Positions 7,370-15,811 of a stretch of DNA of 33,060 nt are shown here, one piece after another. The notes below the pieces were generated by a model. That model was not told the origin of the DNA, did not search any database, and worked only from the letters and a program-made list of their open reading frames with translations. The stretch is taken from the NCBI GenBank assembly GCA_903845065.1, contig CAIMWH010000314.1, forward strand, positions 1-33,060. Direction: 5' to 3'. The stretch's first letter is position 1. Every line of letters starts with the position of its first letter. Made by a program: the position numbers and the translations under genes. The DNA comes from an uncultured Rhodospirillales bacterium (GTDB taxonomy: Bacteria; Pseudomonadota; Alphaproteobacteria; Acetobacterales; Acetobacteraceae).

Positions 7370-7915
7370 ATGCGACAGATGCTCGAAACCGCTCTCAGTG
7401 GCATGGTGCCCGCCCCCGGACCCCGGGTGGCGCTGCTGGTGGCTGATCCGTGGCGGGCCCGCCAACTCGAAGCCGTGCTTGACCGCGCAACGGATAACGC
7501 CGCGGACGTGCTGGTGCTTGACCTGCCCGAAGGCGCGACCCTGCCCGGGGACCTGCCGCCAGTGCCGCTGCTGGTGCTGACCGATGACAGCATCCTCGCC
7601 GCCGACCAGGCGATCGCCGGGGTGCTGCCGCGCGATGCTTCGGCGCGACGGGTGCAGGCGGCGGTAACCGCGGTGGCCGAGGGGCTGCACGTGCGCATGC
7701 CGATGACGCGGGCACCCTCGCTGCTGACACCGCGCGAGGCGGAAATCCTGGCGTTGATCGCCGAGGGCATGAGCAACAAGGTGATCGCGCGGCGGTTGGG
7801 GATTTCGGCCCATACCGTGAAGTACCACCTCGAGGCGGTGTTCGCGAAGCTCGCGGTCAACAGCCGGGCCGAGGCGTTGAGCCAGGGCGTGCGGCGCGGG
7901 CTGGTTTCGCTCTGA
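7370..7915 (+). CDS. LuxR/NarL-type transcriptional regulator with degenerate receiver
   Basis: A 181-aa DNA-binding regulator. The C-terminal LuxR helix-turn-helix is clear: LTPREAEILALIAEGMSNK (119-137), then RRLGISAHTVKYHL and the dimerisation helix. The N-terminal part (about 18-110) resembles a short receiver: ALLVADPWRA, a possible acceptor Asp51 in VLVLDLPEG, and LLVLTDD. The conserved lysine position reads GVLPRDA, with Arg in place of Lys, and the domain is shorter than usual. It may therefore work without phosphorylation. ATG 7370 was chosen over an upstream TTG at 7334. It lies 42 nt upstream of the photolyase gene on the same strand and is a candidate regulator of that operon (inference). 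Confidence 0.88.
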   Translation: MRQMLETALSGMVPAPGPRVALLVADPWRARQLEAVLDRATDNAADVLVLDLPEGATLPGDLPPVPLLVLTDDSILAADQAIAGVLPRDASARRVQAAVTAVAEGLHVRMPMTRAPSLLTPREAEILALIAEGMSNKVIARRLGISAHTVKYHLEAVFAKLAVNSRAEALSQGVRRGLVSL

Positions 7916-7957
7916 TCGCCCCTCGCGTTTTGCGTCGGCGTGCCCATCTGGAAGGGC

Positions 7958-9364
7958 ATGGAAGCTGACCTGAATGCGCCGGTGATCGTTTGGTTACGGC
8001 GCGAGTTGCGGATTGCGGATAACCCGGCCCTGGCGGCGGCGGTCGAAAGCGGCCGGCCGGTGGTGGTGGTCTATGTACTCGATGACGAATCGGCCGGACC
8101 ATGGCGGCCGGGCGGCGCGTCGCGGTGGTGGCTGCATCACAGCTTGACCAGCCTGGGCGCAGGGCTGGCGGCGCTGGGCGGGCGCCTGGTGCTGCGGCGC
8201 GGGCGGTTCGATGCGGTGATCCCGGCGCTGGTGGCCGAGACCGGGGCGGTGGCGGTGCATGCCGGGGTGCCGGTCGAGCCATGGGCGCGCGCGGCGCTGC
8301 GGGCGGTAAAGGCGGCGCTCGCTGTGCCGCTCAAGGTCCATCTCACGGCGCTGCTGCATCGGCCCGATGCGATCCGCACCCAGGCCGGCGGGCCGTTCAG
8401 CGTGTTCACCCCGTTTGCCAAGGCCTGCCGGGCGCAGGGCGAGCCGTTGCCGCCGGCGCCGGGTCCGGCGCGGATCGCCGGGCCTGCGGTGGAGTCTGAC
8501 TCCCTGAACGATTGGGGATTGCTCCCCGCGAAACCCGACTGGGCCGGCGGGATGCGGGTGGCGTGGGTGCCGGGGGAGGCGGCGGCCCAGGCGCGGCTGG
8601 CACAGTTCGCGGCGGCGGGGCTGGCGGATTATGCCGGGCAGCGCGATGTGCCGGGGATCGACGGCACCTCGCGGTTGTCGCCCTATCTGGCGTTCGGGGA
8701 GGTTTCGCCGCGGCAGGCCTGGGCGCTGGGCGGGGAGAAATTCCAGTCCGAAGTGCTGTGGCGCGAGTTCAGCGCGCATCTGTTGTGGCACAACCCGCGT
8801 ATCCCGGAGGAACCGCTGCGCCCGGCGTTCGCGGCGATGCCATGGCGGCATGATCCGGCGACGCTGGCGGCATGGCAAAAGGGGCGTACCGGGGTGCCGA
8901 TCGTGGATGCGGGAATGCGCCAGCTTTGGCAGACCGGATGGATGCACAACCGGGTGCGCATGGTGGTGGCCTCGTTCCTGGTGAAGCATCTGCTGCTGCC
9001 CTGGCAGGACGGGCAGGCCTGGTTCTGGGACACGCTGGTGGACGCCGACCTCGCGTCCAACGCGGCGTCCTGGCAATGGGTGGCGGGGTGCGGGGCGGAT
9101 GCGGCGCCGTATTTCCGCGTTTTCAATCCGGTGCTGCAAGGCCGTCGCTTCGATCCGGACGGCACCTATGTGCGGCGCTTCGTGCCCGAACTGGCCGAAT
9201 TGCCCGATGCCTTCGTGCACGCGCCGTGGGAGGCGCCGGCGGCGATGCGGCCCCGACATTATCCCCCGCCGGTGGTCGATCTCGCCGTGGGGCGGGCGCG
9301 CGCACTGTCCGCCCTGGCAACCATATCGGGGAGGGGCTTGGAAGTGGCGCCTGTCGATGGTTAG
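7958..9364 (+). CDS. phr: Deoxyribodipyrimidine photolyase (class I, cryptochrome/photolyase family)
   Basis: Flavoenzyme that uses blue light to split cyclobutane pyrimidine dimers in DNA. The N-terminal photolyase domain begins APVIVWLRRELRIADNPAL, the standard opening. The C-terminal FAD-binding domain carries GTSRLSPYLAFGEVSPRQ, VPIVDAGMRQLWQTGWMHN, NRVRMVVASFLVKHL and DADLASNAASWQWVAG, and then the FRVFNPVLQGRRFDPDG segment. Length is about 468 aa from ATG 7958. A GTG at 7940 would add six residues, and the start is uncertain. It lies 21 nt upstream of the cfa gene, apparently in one operon. Confidence 0.95.
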   Translation: MEADLNAPVIVWLRRELRIADNPALAAAVESGRPVVVVYVLDDESAGPWRPGGASRWWLHHSLTSLGAGLAALGGRLVLRRGRFDAVIPALVAETGAVAVHAGVPVEPWARAALRAVKAALAVPLKVHLTALLHRPDAIRTQAGGPFSVFTPFAKACRAQGEPLPPAPGPARIAGPAVESDSLNDWGLLPAKPDWAGGMRVAWVPGEAAAQARLAQFAAAGLADYAGQRDVPGIDGTSRLSPYLAFGEVSPRQAWALGGEKFQSEVLWREFSAHLLWHNPRIPEEPLRPAFAAMPWRHDPATLAAWQKGRTGVPIVDAGMRQLWQTGWMHNRVRMVVASFLVKHLLLPWQDGQAWFWDTLVDADLASNAASWQWVAGCGADAAPYFRVFNPVLQGRRFDPDGTYVRRFVPELAELPDAFVHAPWEAPAAMRPRHYPPPVVDLAVGRARALSALATISGRGLEVAPVDG

Positions 9365-9385
9365 GATCATGCCGAACAACGCCAA

Positions 9386-10672
9386 ATGCCGTCGACAGGG
9401 GAGACGCGGATCGTGCCGGATGCAGCGATAAGCCAGCGGGAGCGAACGACGACCATCGAATCCGACGGGCCGGTGCCGCGTGATCGGCGCCTGCGGTTCC
9501 TGTTGCGGATGGCGATGCAACTGAAGATCGGCACGCTTGAGATCGTGATGCCGGACGGCAGCCGGCACCGGGCGATCGCCTCGCCGGAGCCCTTCGCCAC
9601 CCTGGTGATCAAGCATCCCCGGGCGGTTGCGCGGCTGGCCACCGGCGGCAGCCTTGGGTTGTCGGAGGCCTATCTCGACGGGTTGTGGGAAAGCCCCGAC
9701 CTGCGCGCGGTGATGATCCTGGCCTCGGCCAATGAGGCCGAATGGGAGGCGACGCTGAACGGGCGGCGCTTCAAACGGTTCATCGCCAAGATATTCCATA
9801 TGCTGCGGCCCAACACGCGCGGCGGCGCGAAGCGCAACATCGAGGACCATTACGACCTCGGCAACGCGTTCTACCGCACCTGGCTCGACGATACGATGAC
9901 CTACTCGTCGGCGTATTTCGGCGATGATACGTCGACGCCGCTGGAGAAGGCGCAGTTGCAGAAAATCCACCGCCTGTGCCAGTTGCTGCGGCTGACGCCG
10001 GGGATGCGGGTGCTGGAGATCGGCTGCGGCTGGGGCGGGTTCGCCGAGGTGGCGGCGCGGGACTACGGGTGCAGCGTGGTGGGGCTCACGCTGTCACCGG
10101 CGCAGCTCGAATTCGCGCAGAAGCGGATGGCCGATGCCGGGCTGTCCGATCGGGTGGAACTGCGCCTGCAAGACTACCGGGACGTGGACGGCACGTTCGA
10201 CCGGATTGCCTCGATCGAGATGTTCGAGGCGGTGGGGGAGAAGTTCTGGCCGGTGTATTTCAAGGTGATCCGCGACCGTTTGCGAAAAAACGGGCTGGCG
10301 GCCATCCAGGTGATCACTATCGCCGACCGTTTGTTCGAGAATTATCGCAAGGGGGCGGATTTCATCCAGCGCTACGTGTTCCCCGGCGGCATGCTGCCCT
10401 CCAAGCGGCGGCTGCGCTCGGTGATTACCCATGCCGGGCTGGCCTGGGGCGAGGAGCACTGGTTCGGGCATGACTACGCCGAGACCCTGGCGCGCTGGCA
10501 GACGACATTCCAGGGCGCCTGGCCGCGTATCGTGGCGGACAATGCGGTGCGGCGGCGGCCATGTGATGACCGGTTCAAACGGCTGTGGGAGTACTATCTC
10601 GCCTATTGCGAAACCGGGTTCCGTGCCGGCTGGACCGATGTGGGGCAGATCCTGATCGCGCCCAACCAGTGA
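9386..10672 (+). CDS. cfa: Cyclopropane-fatty-acyl-phospholipid synthase
   Basis: SAM-dependent enzyme that adds a methylene bridge to unsaturated acyl chains of membrane phospholipids (428 aa). The methyltransferase signature is EIGCGWGG (211-218). It is preceded by the family-specific HYDLGNAFY (155-163) and MTYSSAYF (171-178) segments and followed by IEMFEAVGEKFWPVYF and FIQRYVFPGGMLPS. The N-terminal domain (about 37-135) is the usual Cfa lipid-binding region. The first 35 residues are poorly conserved, so a later start is possible. It is co-directional with the photolyase. Its stop overlaps the next gene's GTG by 4 nt. Confidence 0.95.
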   Translation: MPSTGETRIVPDAAISQRERTTTIESDGPVPRDRRLRFLLRMAMQLKIGTLEIVMPDGSRHRAIASPEPFATLVIKHPRAVARLATGGSLGLSEAYLDGLWESPDLRAVMILASANEAEWEATLNGRRFKRFIAKIFHMLRPNTRGGAKRNIEDHYDLGNAFYRTWLDDTMTYSSAYFGDDTSTPLEKAQLQKIHRLCQLLRLTPGMRVLEIGCGWGGFAEVAARDYGCSVVGLTLSPAQLEFAQKRMADAGLSDRVELRLQDYRDVDGTFDRIASIEMFEAVGEKFWPVYFKVIRDRLRKNGLAAIQVITIADRLFENYRKGADFIQRYVFPGGMLPSKRRLRSVITHAGLAWGEEHWFGHDYAETLARWQTTFQGAWPRIVADNAVRRRPCDDRFKRLWEYYLAYCETGFRAGWTDVGQILIAPNQ

Positions 10673-11400
10673 CGGTGGGCCTGCCGGCGGACCTTCCCCC
10701 GCATATTCCCAGGGGGCGCGGAGTGCGGGTGGTGGGCGATGTCCACGGCGATATCGATGGGCTCCGCGCGGCGGTGGCGACGGATTTGTTCGTGGTGCAA
10801 CTGGGGGACCTGGTGGACCATGGGCCCGACAGCGCGGCCGTGCTGGACCTTATGGGCGAGGTGACGGCGGGCGGGCGGGGGCTCTTCCTGCTCGGCAACC
10901 ATGATTTCAAGCTGGCCCGCGCGCTGGATGGGCGGAAGGTCTCGGCCGGGCCGGAACTGCGCGACACGCTGGGGCGCCTGGACGCGGCGGCGCGGGCGCG
11001 CGCGGCGGCTGTGCTGGCGCGGGCGCCGGCATGGCTGGCGTGGGGCGATGCGTTTTTCGTGCATGGTGGGTTCCACACCGCCATGCTGGACCAGCCGGCG
11101 CCACGGGGCGAACTCGGGCGCCCGGAAGGGGCGTTCTCGCGCGCGCTGTATGGCGAGCCGACCGGGCGGCGGCAGGCGGACGGATTTCCCGAGCGGAGCC
11201 TCGACTGGGTGAACCGCATCCCGGCCGGGCTGACCGTCTATTGCGGGCATGACCGCCGTAGCAGGGACGGCCGCCCATGGATCACCGCGGGAACGCGCGG
11301 CGGCCGGGCGGTGTTTCTCGACACCGGGGCCGGCAAAGGCGGTCACCTGTCGTGGATCGATCTGCCGCCGATGGGGACGCCGCGCCAGGCCATCGGCTAG
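10669..11400 (+). CDS. PPP-type metallophosphoesterase
   Basis: A dimetal phosphoesterase of the ApaH / serine-threonine phosphatase fold (243 aa). The motifs are complete: GDVHGD (23-28), GDLVDHG (46-52), GNHD (76-79), a histidine in FVHGGFH (about 132) and the C-terminal CGHD. The third metal motif reads GNHD rather than GNHE, and the second has His instead of Arg. Either may shift specificity. GTG 10669 was chosen because it overlaps the cfa stop as GTGA. The alternative is GTG 10675. The substrate could be phosphoprotein, diadenosine polyphosphate or another phosphoester. Confidence 0.88.
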   Translation: MTVGLPADLPPHIPRGRGVRVVGDVHGDIDGLRAAVATDLFVVQLGDLVDHGPDSAAVLDLMGEVTAGGRGLFLLGNHDFKLARALDGRKVSAGPELRDTLGRLDAAARARAAAVLARAPAWLAWGDAFFVHGGFHTAMLDQPAPRGELGRPEGAFSRALYGEPTGRRQADGFPERSLDWVNRIPAGLTVYCGHDRRSRDGRPWITAGTRGGRAVFLDTGAGKGGHLSWIDLPPMGTPRQAIG

Positions 11401-11502
11401 ACAAGGCTTTCCCGCGGTGCGTGCGACTACGTTTGCAATGGCGTCCCGGCGGCGAGGACTGTATCGTGCGACGAAGTAAGTGACGCGAATGGGGTCGGCA
11501 AT

Positions 11503-13572
11503 TTGCAACTGGAGGTAGCGCTCGGGACTTTGGGCATCCTGATCGGCGGTGCTCTCCTGATCCGCCAGGCCCGGCAGGCCCGCCGTATCGCCGCCGCCCG
11601 CGCTGTGGACGTGGCGGCGCTGCGGGTGGCCAACGCCGATCTCGATGCCGCCCGGCGCGATACCGAGGCGCAGGCGGCCCAACTGCGCGCCACCCTCGCC
11701 GGCATGTCCGACGGGGTGATGATGGTGGATGCCCGGATGCGGCTGGTGCAGTGGAATGCGCAGTTCTCCGAGATTGTCGGCGTGCCCAAGCGCGTGCTGC
11801 GGGTTGGCACCCCGATGGCCGATATCCTGCGGGCGCAGGCGGAGGCGGGCGAATTCGGGCCGCTGGAGGGGCAGGAGGCCATCGAGGCGGTGGTGGCGGC
11901 CCGCATGGCGCGGCTGACCGCCACGCGCGATGTGGGCGTGGCCGAGCGCACCAGACCCAATGGCCGCGTCGCGGAAATCCGCCGCACCATGCTGCCCAAT
12001 GGCGGCTTCGTGACCCTCTATGCCGATATCACGGTGCGCAAGCAGGCCGAGGCGGCCGAGCGCGCGGCGGCGGCGGCGGCGGCCGAGGCGGTGCGCCAGC
12101 GCCAGCAGTTCGTCACCATCGTGAGCCACGAATTGCGGGTGCCGCTCGACGCAGTGATGACCAGCCTCGAACTGGTGGACGATGCCTCCATGCCGGCGGC
12201 CGCCCGCGCGCTGGTGGCGACGGCCCGCCGCGCGGGGTCCGGCTTGCGGGACCTGGTGTCCGATATTCTTGACCTTTCGCGGCTGGATGCCGGGCGGCTG
12301 GTGTTGCGCAATGCCGACTTCAACCTGCCGCAACTGCTCGGCGAGGCCTGCGCGATGTTCCACGAGGCGGCGGCGGCCAAGGGCCTCACGCCGATGGTGC
12401 TGGTGGATGCCGGGGTGCCGGAGGTGATGCATGGCGATGCCGGGCGCATCCGCCAGGTGCTGACCAACCTGCTCAGCAACGCGGTGAAGTATGCCTCGCC
12501 CGGGGTGGTGACGGTGCGCGCGGCAGTGGCCGGGCGGGCGCTGCGGCTCACGGTGGCCGATCCGGGGCCGGCGATCCCGCCCGCGCAGGCGGCGAATTTG
12601 TTCCAGCCCTTCAGCCGGCTCGACGCGGCGGAGTTCGGACGTGAAAAAGGGACGGGACTCGGGCTGTCGATCTGCGCCCGGCTGGCCACCGCGATGGGCG
12701 GCGAGATGGGGCTGGCGCGCGAGGGTGGCGGGAATGCGTTCTGGCTCAGCCTGCCGATCGATCCGGCGCATGGCGACCAGGGGCTGACGGCCGACACCGT
12801 GGCGCGGCGGCGCACCCGCCGGGCAAGCCTGCTGCTGGTGGAGGATGTGGCCTCCAACCGCGAGCTGACGGCGGCCCTGCTGCGTCGCGAGGGCCATCGG
12901 GTGGCATTGGCGGCGGACGGCTATGCCGCGATCGACCTCGCCGCGAGCAATATGTTCGACGTGGTGCTGATGGACATCCACATGCCGGGGATCGACGGGG
13001 TGGAGACCGCTCGGCGCATCCGCGCGCTGGCCGGCCCGGCGGGGAAGGTGCCGATCATCGCGCTGACCGGGACGAGTTCGAGCGAGGAGCGGATGGCGCG
13101 GGTGGAGGGGGCGATGGACGCGGTGCTGATGAAGCCGGTGCGCCCGGATGACCTGATGGCGATGCTGCGCCGGTTCGTCGACCCGTGGCTGCCCGATGCC
13201 GGCGAGGCGACCGGGGCGGTGGTGGTGCCGCCCGGCGTGCTGGATGCCGATCGGGTGGCGGCCCTGCGGGATGGGCTGGCGCCGGGGATGTTCGCGCGCC
13301 TGATGGAGCAGTGCGTGGTGGATATGGAGGAGCGGTTGCCGAGCCTGTCCGCGCCGTTGCCGGAAAATGCGCCGGCGGTGCGCATGGCGGCGCACGCGCT
13401 GGCGGGCATGGCGGGCAGCTATGGTCTGGCGGCGTTCGAGGAACGCATGCGCGGGATCATCCGTGCCGTCGACGGGGGGGACCTCGCGGAGGCGCACCGG
13501 CTGGTGGGCGATGTGGGCGATATGCTGGTCACCGGCGCGATGGCGTTGCGGGCCTGCATGCAGCGGGCCTAG
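11503..13572 (+). CDS. Hybrid sensor histidine kinase with PAS, receiver and Hpt domains
   Basis: A 689-aa phosphorelay protein containing all relay modules. Domains in order: N-terminal hydrophobic helix (about 4-20), a short coiled coil (about 38-66), a PAS-like domain (about 67-178), dimerisation domain with His209 in SHELRVPLDA, and ATPase domain with N-box LTNLLSNAVKYA (320-331) and G-box GTGLGLSI (383-390). Then come a receiver with acceptor Asp491 in VVLMDIHMPG and Lys544, and an Hpt domain with His631 in AAHALAGMAGSYG. No in-frame ATG precedes the membrane helix, so TTG 11503 is the most sensible start. No obvious output regulator is adjacent. The sensed signal is unknown. Confidence 0.93.
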   Translation: MQLEVALGTLGILIGGALLIRQARQARRIAAARAVDVAALRVANADLDAARRDTEAQAAQLRATLAGMSDGVMMVDARMRLVQWNAQFSEIVGVPKRVLRVGTPMADILRAQAEAGEFGPLEGQEAIEAVVAARMARLTATRDVGVAERTRPNGRVAEIRRTMLPNGGFVTLYADITVRKQAEAAERAAAAAAAEAVRQRQQFVTIVSHELRVPLDAVMTSLELVDDASMPAAARALVATARRAGSGLRDLVSDILDLSRLDAGRLVLRNADFNLPQLLGEACAMFHEAAAAKGLTPMVLVDAGVPEVMHGDAGRIRQVLTNLLSNAVKYASPGVVTVRAAVAGRALRLTVADPGPAIPPAQAANLFQPFSRLDAAEFGREKGTGLGLSICARLATAMGGEMGLAREGGGNAFWLSLPIDPAHGDQGLTADTVARRRTRRASLLLVEDVASNRELTAALLRREGHRVALAADGYAAIDLAASNMFDVVLMDIHMPGIDGVETARRIRALAGPAGKVPIIALTGTSSSEERMARVEGAMDAVLMKPVRPDDLMAMLRRFVDPWLPDAGEATGAVVVPPGVLDADRVAALRDGLAPGMFARLMEQCVVDMEERLPSLSAPLPENAPAVRMAAHALAGMAGSYGLAAFEERMRGIIRAVDGGDLAEAHRLVGDVGDMLVTGAMALRACMQRA

Positions 13573-13577
13573 CTGCG

Positions 13578-14132
13578 ATGCGGGTCTATCTCGCCGGCCC
13601 CGACGTGTTCCTGCCCGACCCGCACGCGCGGGCGGCCAGCCTGAAGGCGATCTGCGCGCGTCACGGTATGGAGGGGGTGTCGCCGCTCGACGCGCCCGAT
13701 GGCGTGCCGGAGGCATGGCGGGCGCTGCCGTTGGCGCGCTTCATCGCGCTGTGCAACGAGGCCCATATCCGCGCCTGCGATGCGCTGATCGCCAACCTGA
13801 CGCCGTTTCGCGGGCCGAGTGCCGATGTCGGCACCGTGTTCGAGGTGGGGTTCATGCGCGCACTCGGGCGCCCGGTGCTGGGCTGGAGCAATGTGGCGGC
13901 GGATTTCTTCAGCCGGACGCGCACGGTGGCGGGGGCCCATGCGGTGGGCGAGGAATGGCGCGACGATGCCGGGATGCTTCTGGAGAGCTTCGGCATGACC
14001 GACAACCTGATGATTGACGGGGCGATCCTGGCCTCGGGCGGCACCATCGAAATCGCCGATGTGCCGCCGGCCGAGCGCTGGACCGACCTGACGGCGTTCG
14101 AGCGCTGCGTGGCGGCGTTGCGGCGGGGCTAG
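13578..14132 (+). CDS. Nucleoside 2-deoxyribosyltransferase family protein
   Basis: A 184-aa protein of the nucleoside deoxyribosyltransferase / DNPH1 fold, which cleaves or transfers the N-glycosidic bond of deoxynucleosides or their monophosphates. The opening MRVYLAGPDVFLPD holds the substrate-loop motif. The active-site glutamate is Glu89 in DVGTVFEVGFMRAL, and the preceding CDALIANLTPFRGPSAD matches the family. A role in nucleotide salvage or clean-up is likely, but exchange versus hydrolysis cannot be separated by eye. It follows the sensor kinase by 5 nt. Its TAG stop overlaps the convergent racemase stop within the tetramer CTAG. Confidence 0.9.
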   Translation: MRVYLAGPDVFLPDPHARAASLKAICARHGMEGVSPLDAPDGVPEAWRALPLARFIALCNEAHIRACDALIANLTPFRGPSADVGTVFEVGFMRALGRPVLGWSNVAADFFSRTRTVAGAHAVGEEWRDDAGMLLESFGMTDNLMIDGAILASGGTIEIADVPPAERWTDLTAFERCVAALRRG

Positions 14133-14776
14133 GCGCCGGCCTGGACGATGGCGAGGGCCTGGCCGATGGCGGCCTGACAGGGGTCGATGACGGGCAGGCC
14201 GAGTTCGCGCTCGATGGCGAGGCGGTGGTGGCTCATGCCGGTGCAGCCGAGGATGATGGTCTCGGCGCCCTTGGCGGCCAGGGCCTTGGCGACCTGGATG
14301 AGTTTCGCGCGGGTGGCATGCGGGTCCAGCAGGGTTTCCAGGCTGACGTTCATGGCGATTTCGCCGGCGAGGCGATCCTCCAGGCCGATGGCGCGCAGGG
14401 CGGCGAGGTGGCGGGATTTGGAGGCGTTGACCAGGCCGATGACGCCGAAGCGGTCGGCGCGCGCGACCGCGGCAGTCACTGCGCAGCGGAAGATGCCCAG
14501 CACCGGGGTGGTAGTGGAGGCACGCACCGCCTCAATCCCGGGATCGGACGCGCAGGCGACCACAAAGGCCGCGGCGCGGGTGTGCTCCACGAGGTGGCAC
14601 AGCGGTTCCACCACGCTGTGCCAGTCGCGCCAGGAGTAGATCGCCTTGGGGCCCTCGGCGAGGGTCGCGACATCGATCTCCGGGCCGCCCTCGAAGCGGA
14701 ACGGCGCGATGGCGGCGTCGATCCCTGCGGAGCAGTCCTGGCTGCAATTCGGGTTGATCACGAGTATACGGGTCAT
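14129..14776 (-). CDS. Aspartate/glutamate/hydantoin racemase family protein
   Basis: A 215-aa cofactor-independent racemase-fold protein. It starts MTRILVINPNCSQ at 14776, the characteristic first strand of the Asp/Glu/hydantoin group. The two catalytic cysteines are present: Cys75 in FVVACASDPGIEA and Cys178 in IILGCTGMSHH. The family also includes allantoin racemase, maleate isomerase-like and arylmalonate decarboxylase-like enzymes, so the substrate is open. It is a single gene on the minus strand, converging on the deoxyribosyltransferase gene with a 4-nt tail-to-tail overlap. Its 5' end lies about 90 nt from the divergent DUF983 gene, so a short shared promoter region is expected there. 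Confidence 0.9.
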   Translation of the reverse strand: MTRILVINPNCSQDCSAGIDAAIAPFRFEGGPEIDVATLAEGPKAIYSWRDWHSVVEPLCHLVEHTRAAAFVVACASDPGIEAVRASTTTPVLGIFRCAVTAAVARADRFGVIGLVNASKSRHLAALRAIGLEDRLAGEIAMNVSLETLLDPHATRAKLIQVAKALAAKGAETIILGCTGMSHHRLAIERELGLPVIDPCQAAIGQALAIVQAGA

Positions 14777-14866
14777 GCGGAAAGTCTTGGTCGCGTTCGC
14801 GCCCGGGATCAAGTAATGCTGCACTGCGGTGCGCGGATCGGCGTGCCGGTTTCAGGGGGTAACACC

Positions 14867-15310
14867 GTGTCAGAAGTTGTGCCGGTTGCCGAAATCGCTC
14901 CTGTACGCTGGCAGCCCGACCGGAGCCGCAAGGTGCCGGCGTGGCCAGTGCCGCGGGTCTGGCAGGCGATGTTGCGCGGGGCGGCGGGAAAATGCCCGGC
15001 CTGCGGTGAAACGCGGCTGTTTCGCGCCTTCCTCAAGGTAAACGCCAAGTGCGCCAAGTGCGACGCGCCGCTTGGCCTGGCGCGCGCCGATGACGCGCCG
15101 CCGTATTTCACCATCCTGCTCGTCGGTCACATCATCGTGCCGCTGATGATGGTGGTGGAGCGGGTGTGGACGCCGGATTTGTGGGTGCACACGGCGCTGT
15201 GGGTGCCGCTGAGCCTGATCATGACAATCGGATTGCTGGGCCCCATCAAGGGGATGACCGTGGGCGTGATGACCGCGATGGGCATGCTCACCGAGGCCGG
15301 GCCGGGCTGA
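14867..15310 (+). CDS. DUF983 family membrane protein
   Basis: A 147-aa protein with a zinc-ribbon-like module of two CxxC pairs (CPAC at 43-46 and CAKC at 62-65), followed by two hydrophobic helices (about 80-100 and 107-127). This is the standard DUF983 layout. GTG 14867 was chosen because GGGGGT lies about six bases upstream and no in-frame ATG fits. The family is widespread in alphaproteobacteria and has no defined function. It is sometimes found near cytochrome oxidase or Nudix genes. Here it heads a tight cluster with UPF0262 and mtnA (6 nt and 0 nt gaps). Confidence 0.9.
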   Translation: MSEVVPVAEIAPVRWQPDRSRKVPAWPVPRVWQAMLRGAAGKCPACGETRLFRAFLKVNAKCAKCDAPLGLARADDAPPYFTILLVGHIIVPLMMVVERVWTPDLWVHTALWVPLSLIMTIGLLGPIKGMTVGVMTAMGMLTEAGPG

Positions 15311-15316
15311 TCGGCG

Positions 15317-15811
15317 ATGGAGCGATCGCCTGATCTCGCGGCACCGGAGGCGCGGCTGGATCGGATCGCGCTGGAAGGCGAGGCGCTGACGCGGCTGTCG
15401 CCATTGCTGGAGGCCGACCGGGCCCAGGCGGTGGCGGACCTCCAGGCCGAGAACCGCTTCCTGCCGACCGCCGGCGGAGTCGGGCCGTACGGATTGCGGC
15501 TGTCGATCCAGGAAGGGCGGCTGGTATTCGATATCCGCGCCCATGATGATGTGCCGCTGCGCACCATCCTGCTGGCGCTGGGGCCGTTTCGTGGTTTGAT
15601 CCGGGACTATCAGATGCTGGTCGACAGCCACATCATGGCGGTGGCCGAGGGGCGCGAGGCGCGCATCCAGGCGATCGACATGGGGCGGCGGGGCCTGCAC
15701 AACGAGGGCGCCGAGCTGCTGGTGCGGCGCCTGGACGGCAAGGTGACGATTGATTTCGCCACCGCGCGCCGGCTTTTCACCCTTGTTTGCGTATTGCATC
15801 AGAGAATCTAG
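15317..15811 (+). CDS. UPF0262 family protein
   Basis: A 164-aa soluble protein of a conserved alphaproteobacterial family with no known function. Recognisable family segments are GPYGLRLSIQEGRLVFDI, LALGPFRGLIRDYQMLVDS, IQAIDMGRRGLHNEGAELL and the C-terminal DFATARRLFTLVCVLHQRI. No membrane helix or signal peptide is present. It is placed between DUF983 (6 nt gap) and mtnA (stop TAG immediately followed by ATG). Co-transcription with methionine-salvage isomerase is therefore very likely, but says little about function. Confidence 0.92.
   Translation: MERSPDLAAPEARLDRIALEGEALTRLSPLLEADRAQAVADLQAENRFLPTAGGVGPYGLRLSIQEGRLVFDIRAHDDVPLRTILLALGPFRGLIRDYQMLVDSHIMAVAEGREARIQAIDMGRRGLHNEGAELLVRRLDGKVTIDFATARRLFTLVCVLHQRI

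Noticed and set aside
7994-9970. 658-codon minus-strand frame opposite photolyase and cfa
   Set aside because: Shadow of two well-supported genes, with no plausible protein features.
10603-13716. 1037-codon open frame on the minus strand opposite the phosphoesterase and sensor kinase
   Set aside because: It lies entirely antisense to genes with clear motifs, is extremely rich in Arg/His/Gln/Pro, and shows no domain. It is a shadow frame caused by high GC.
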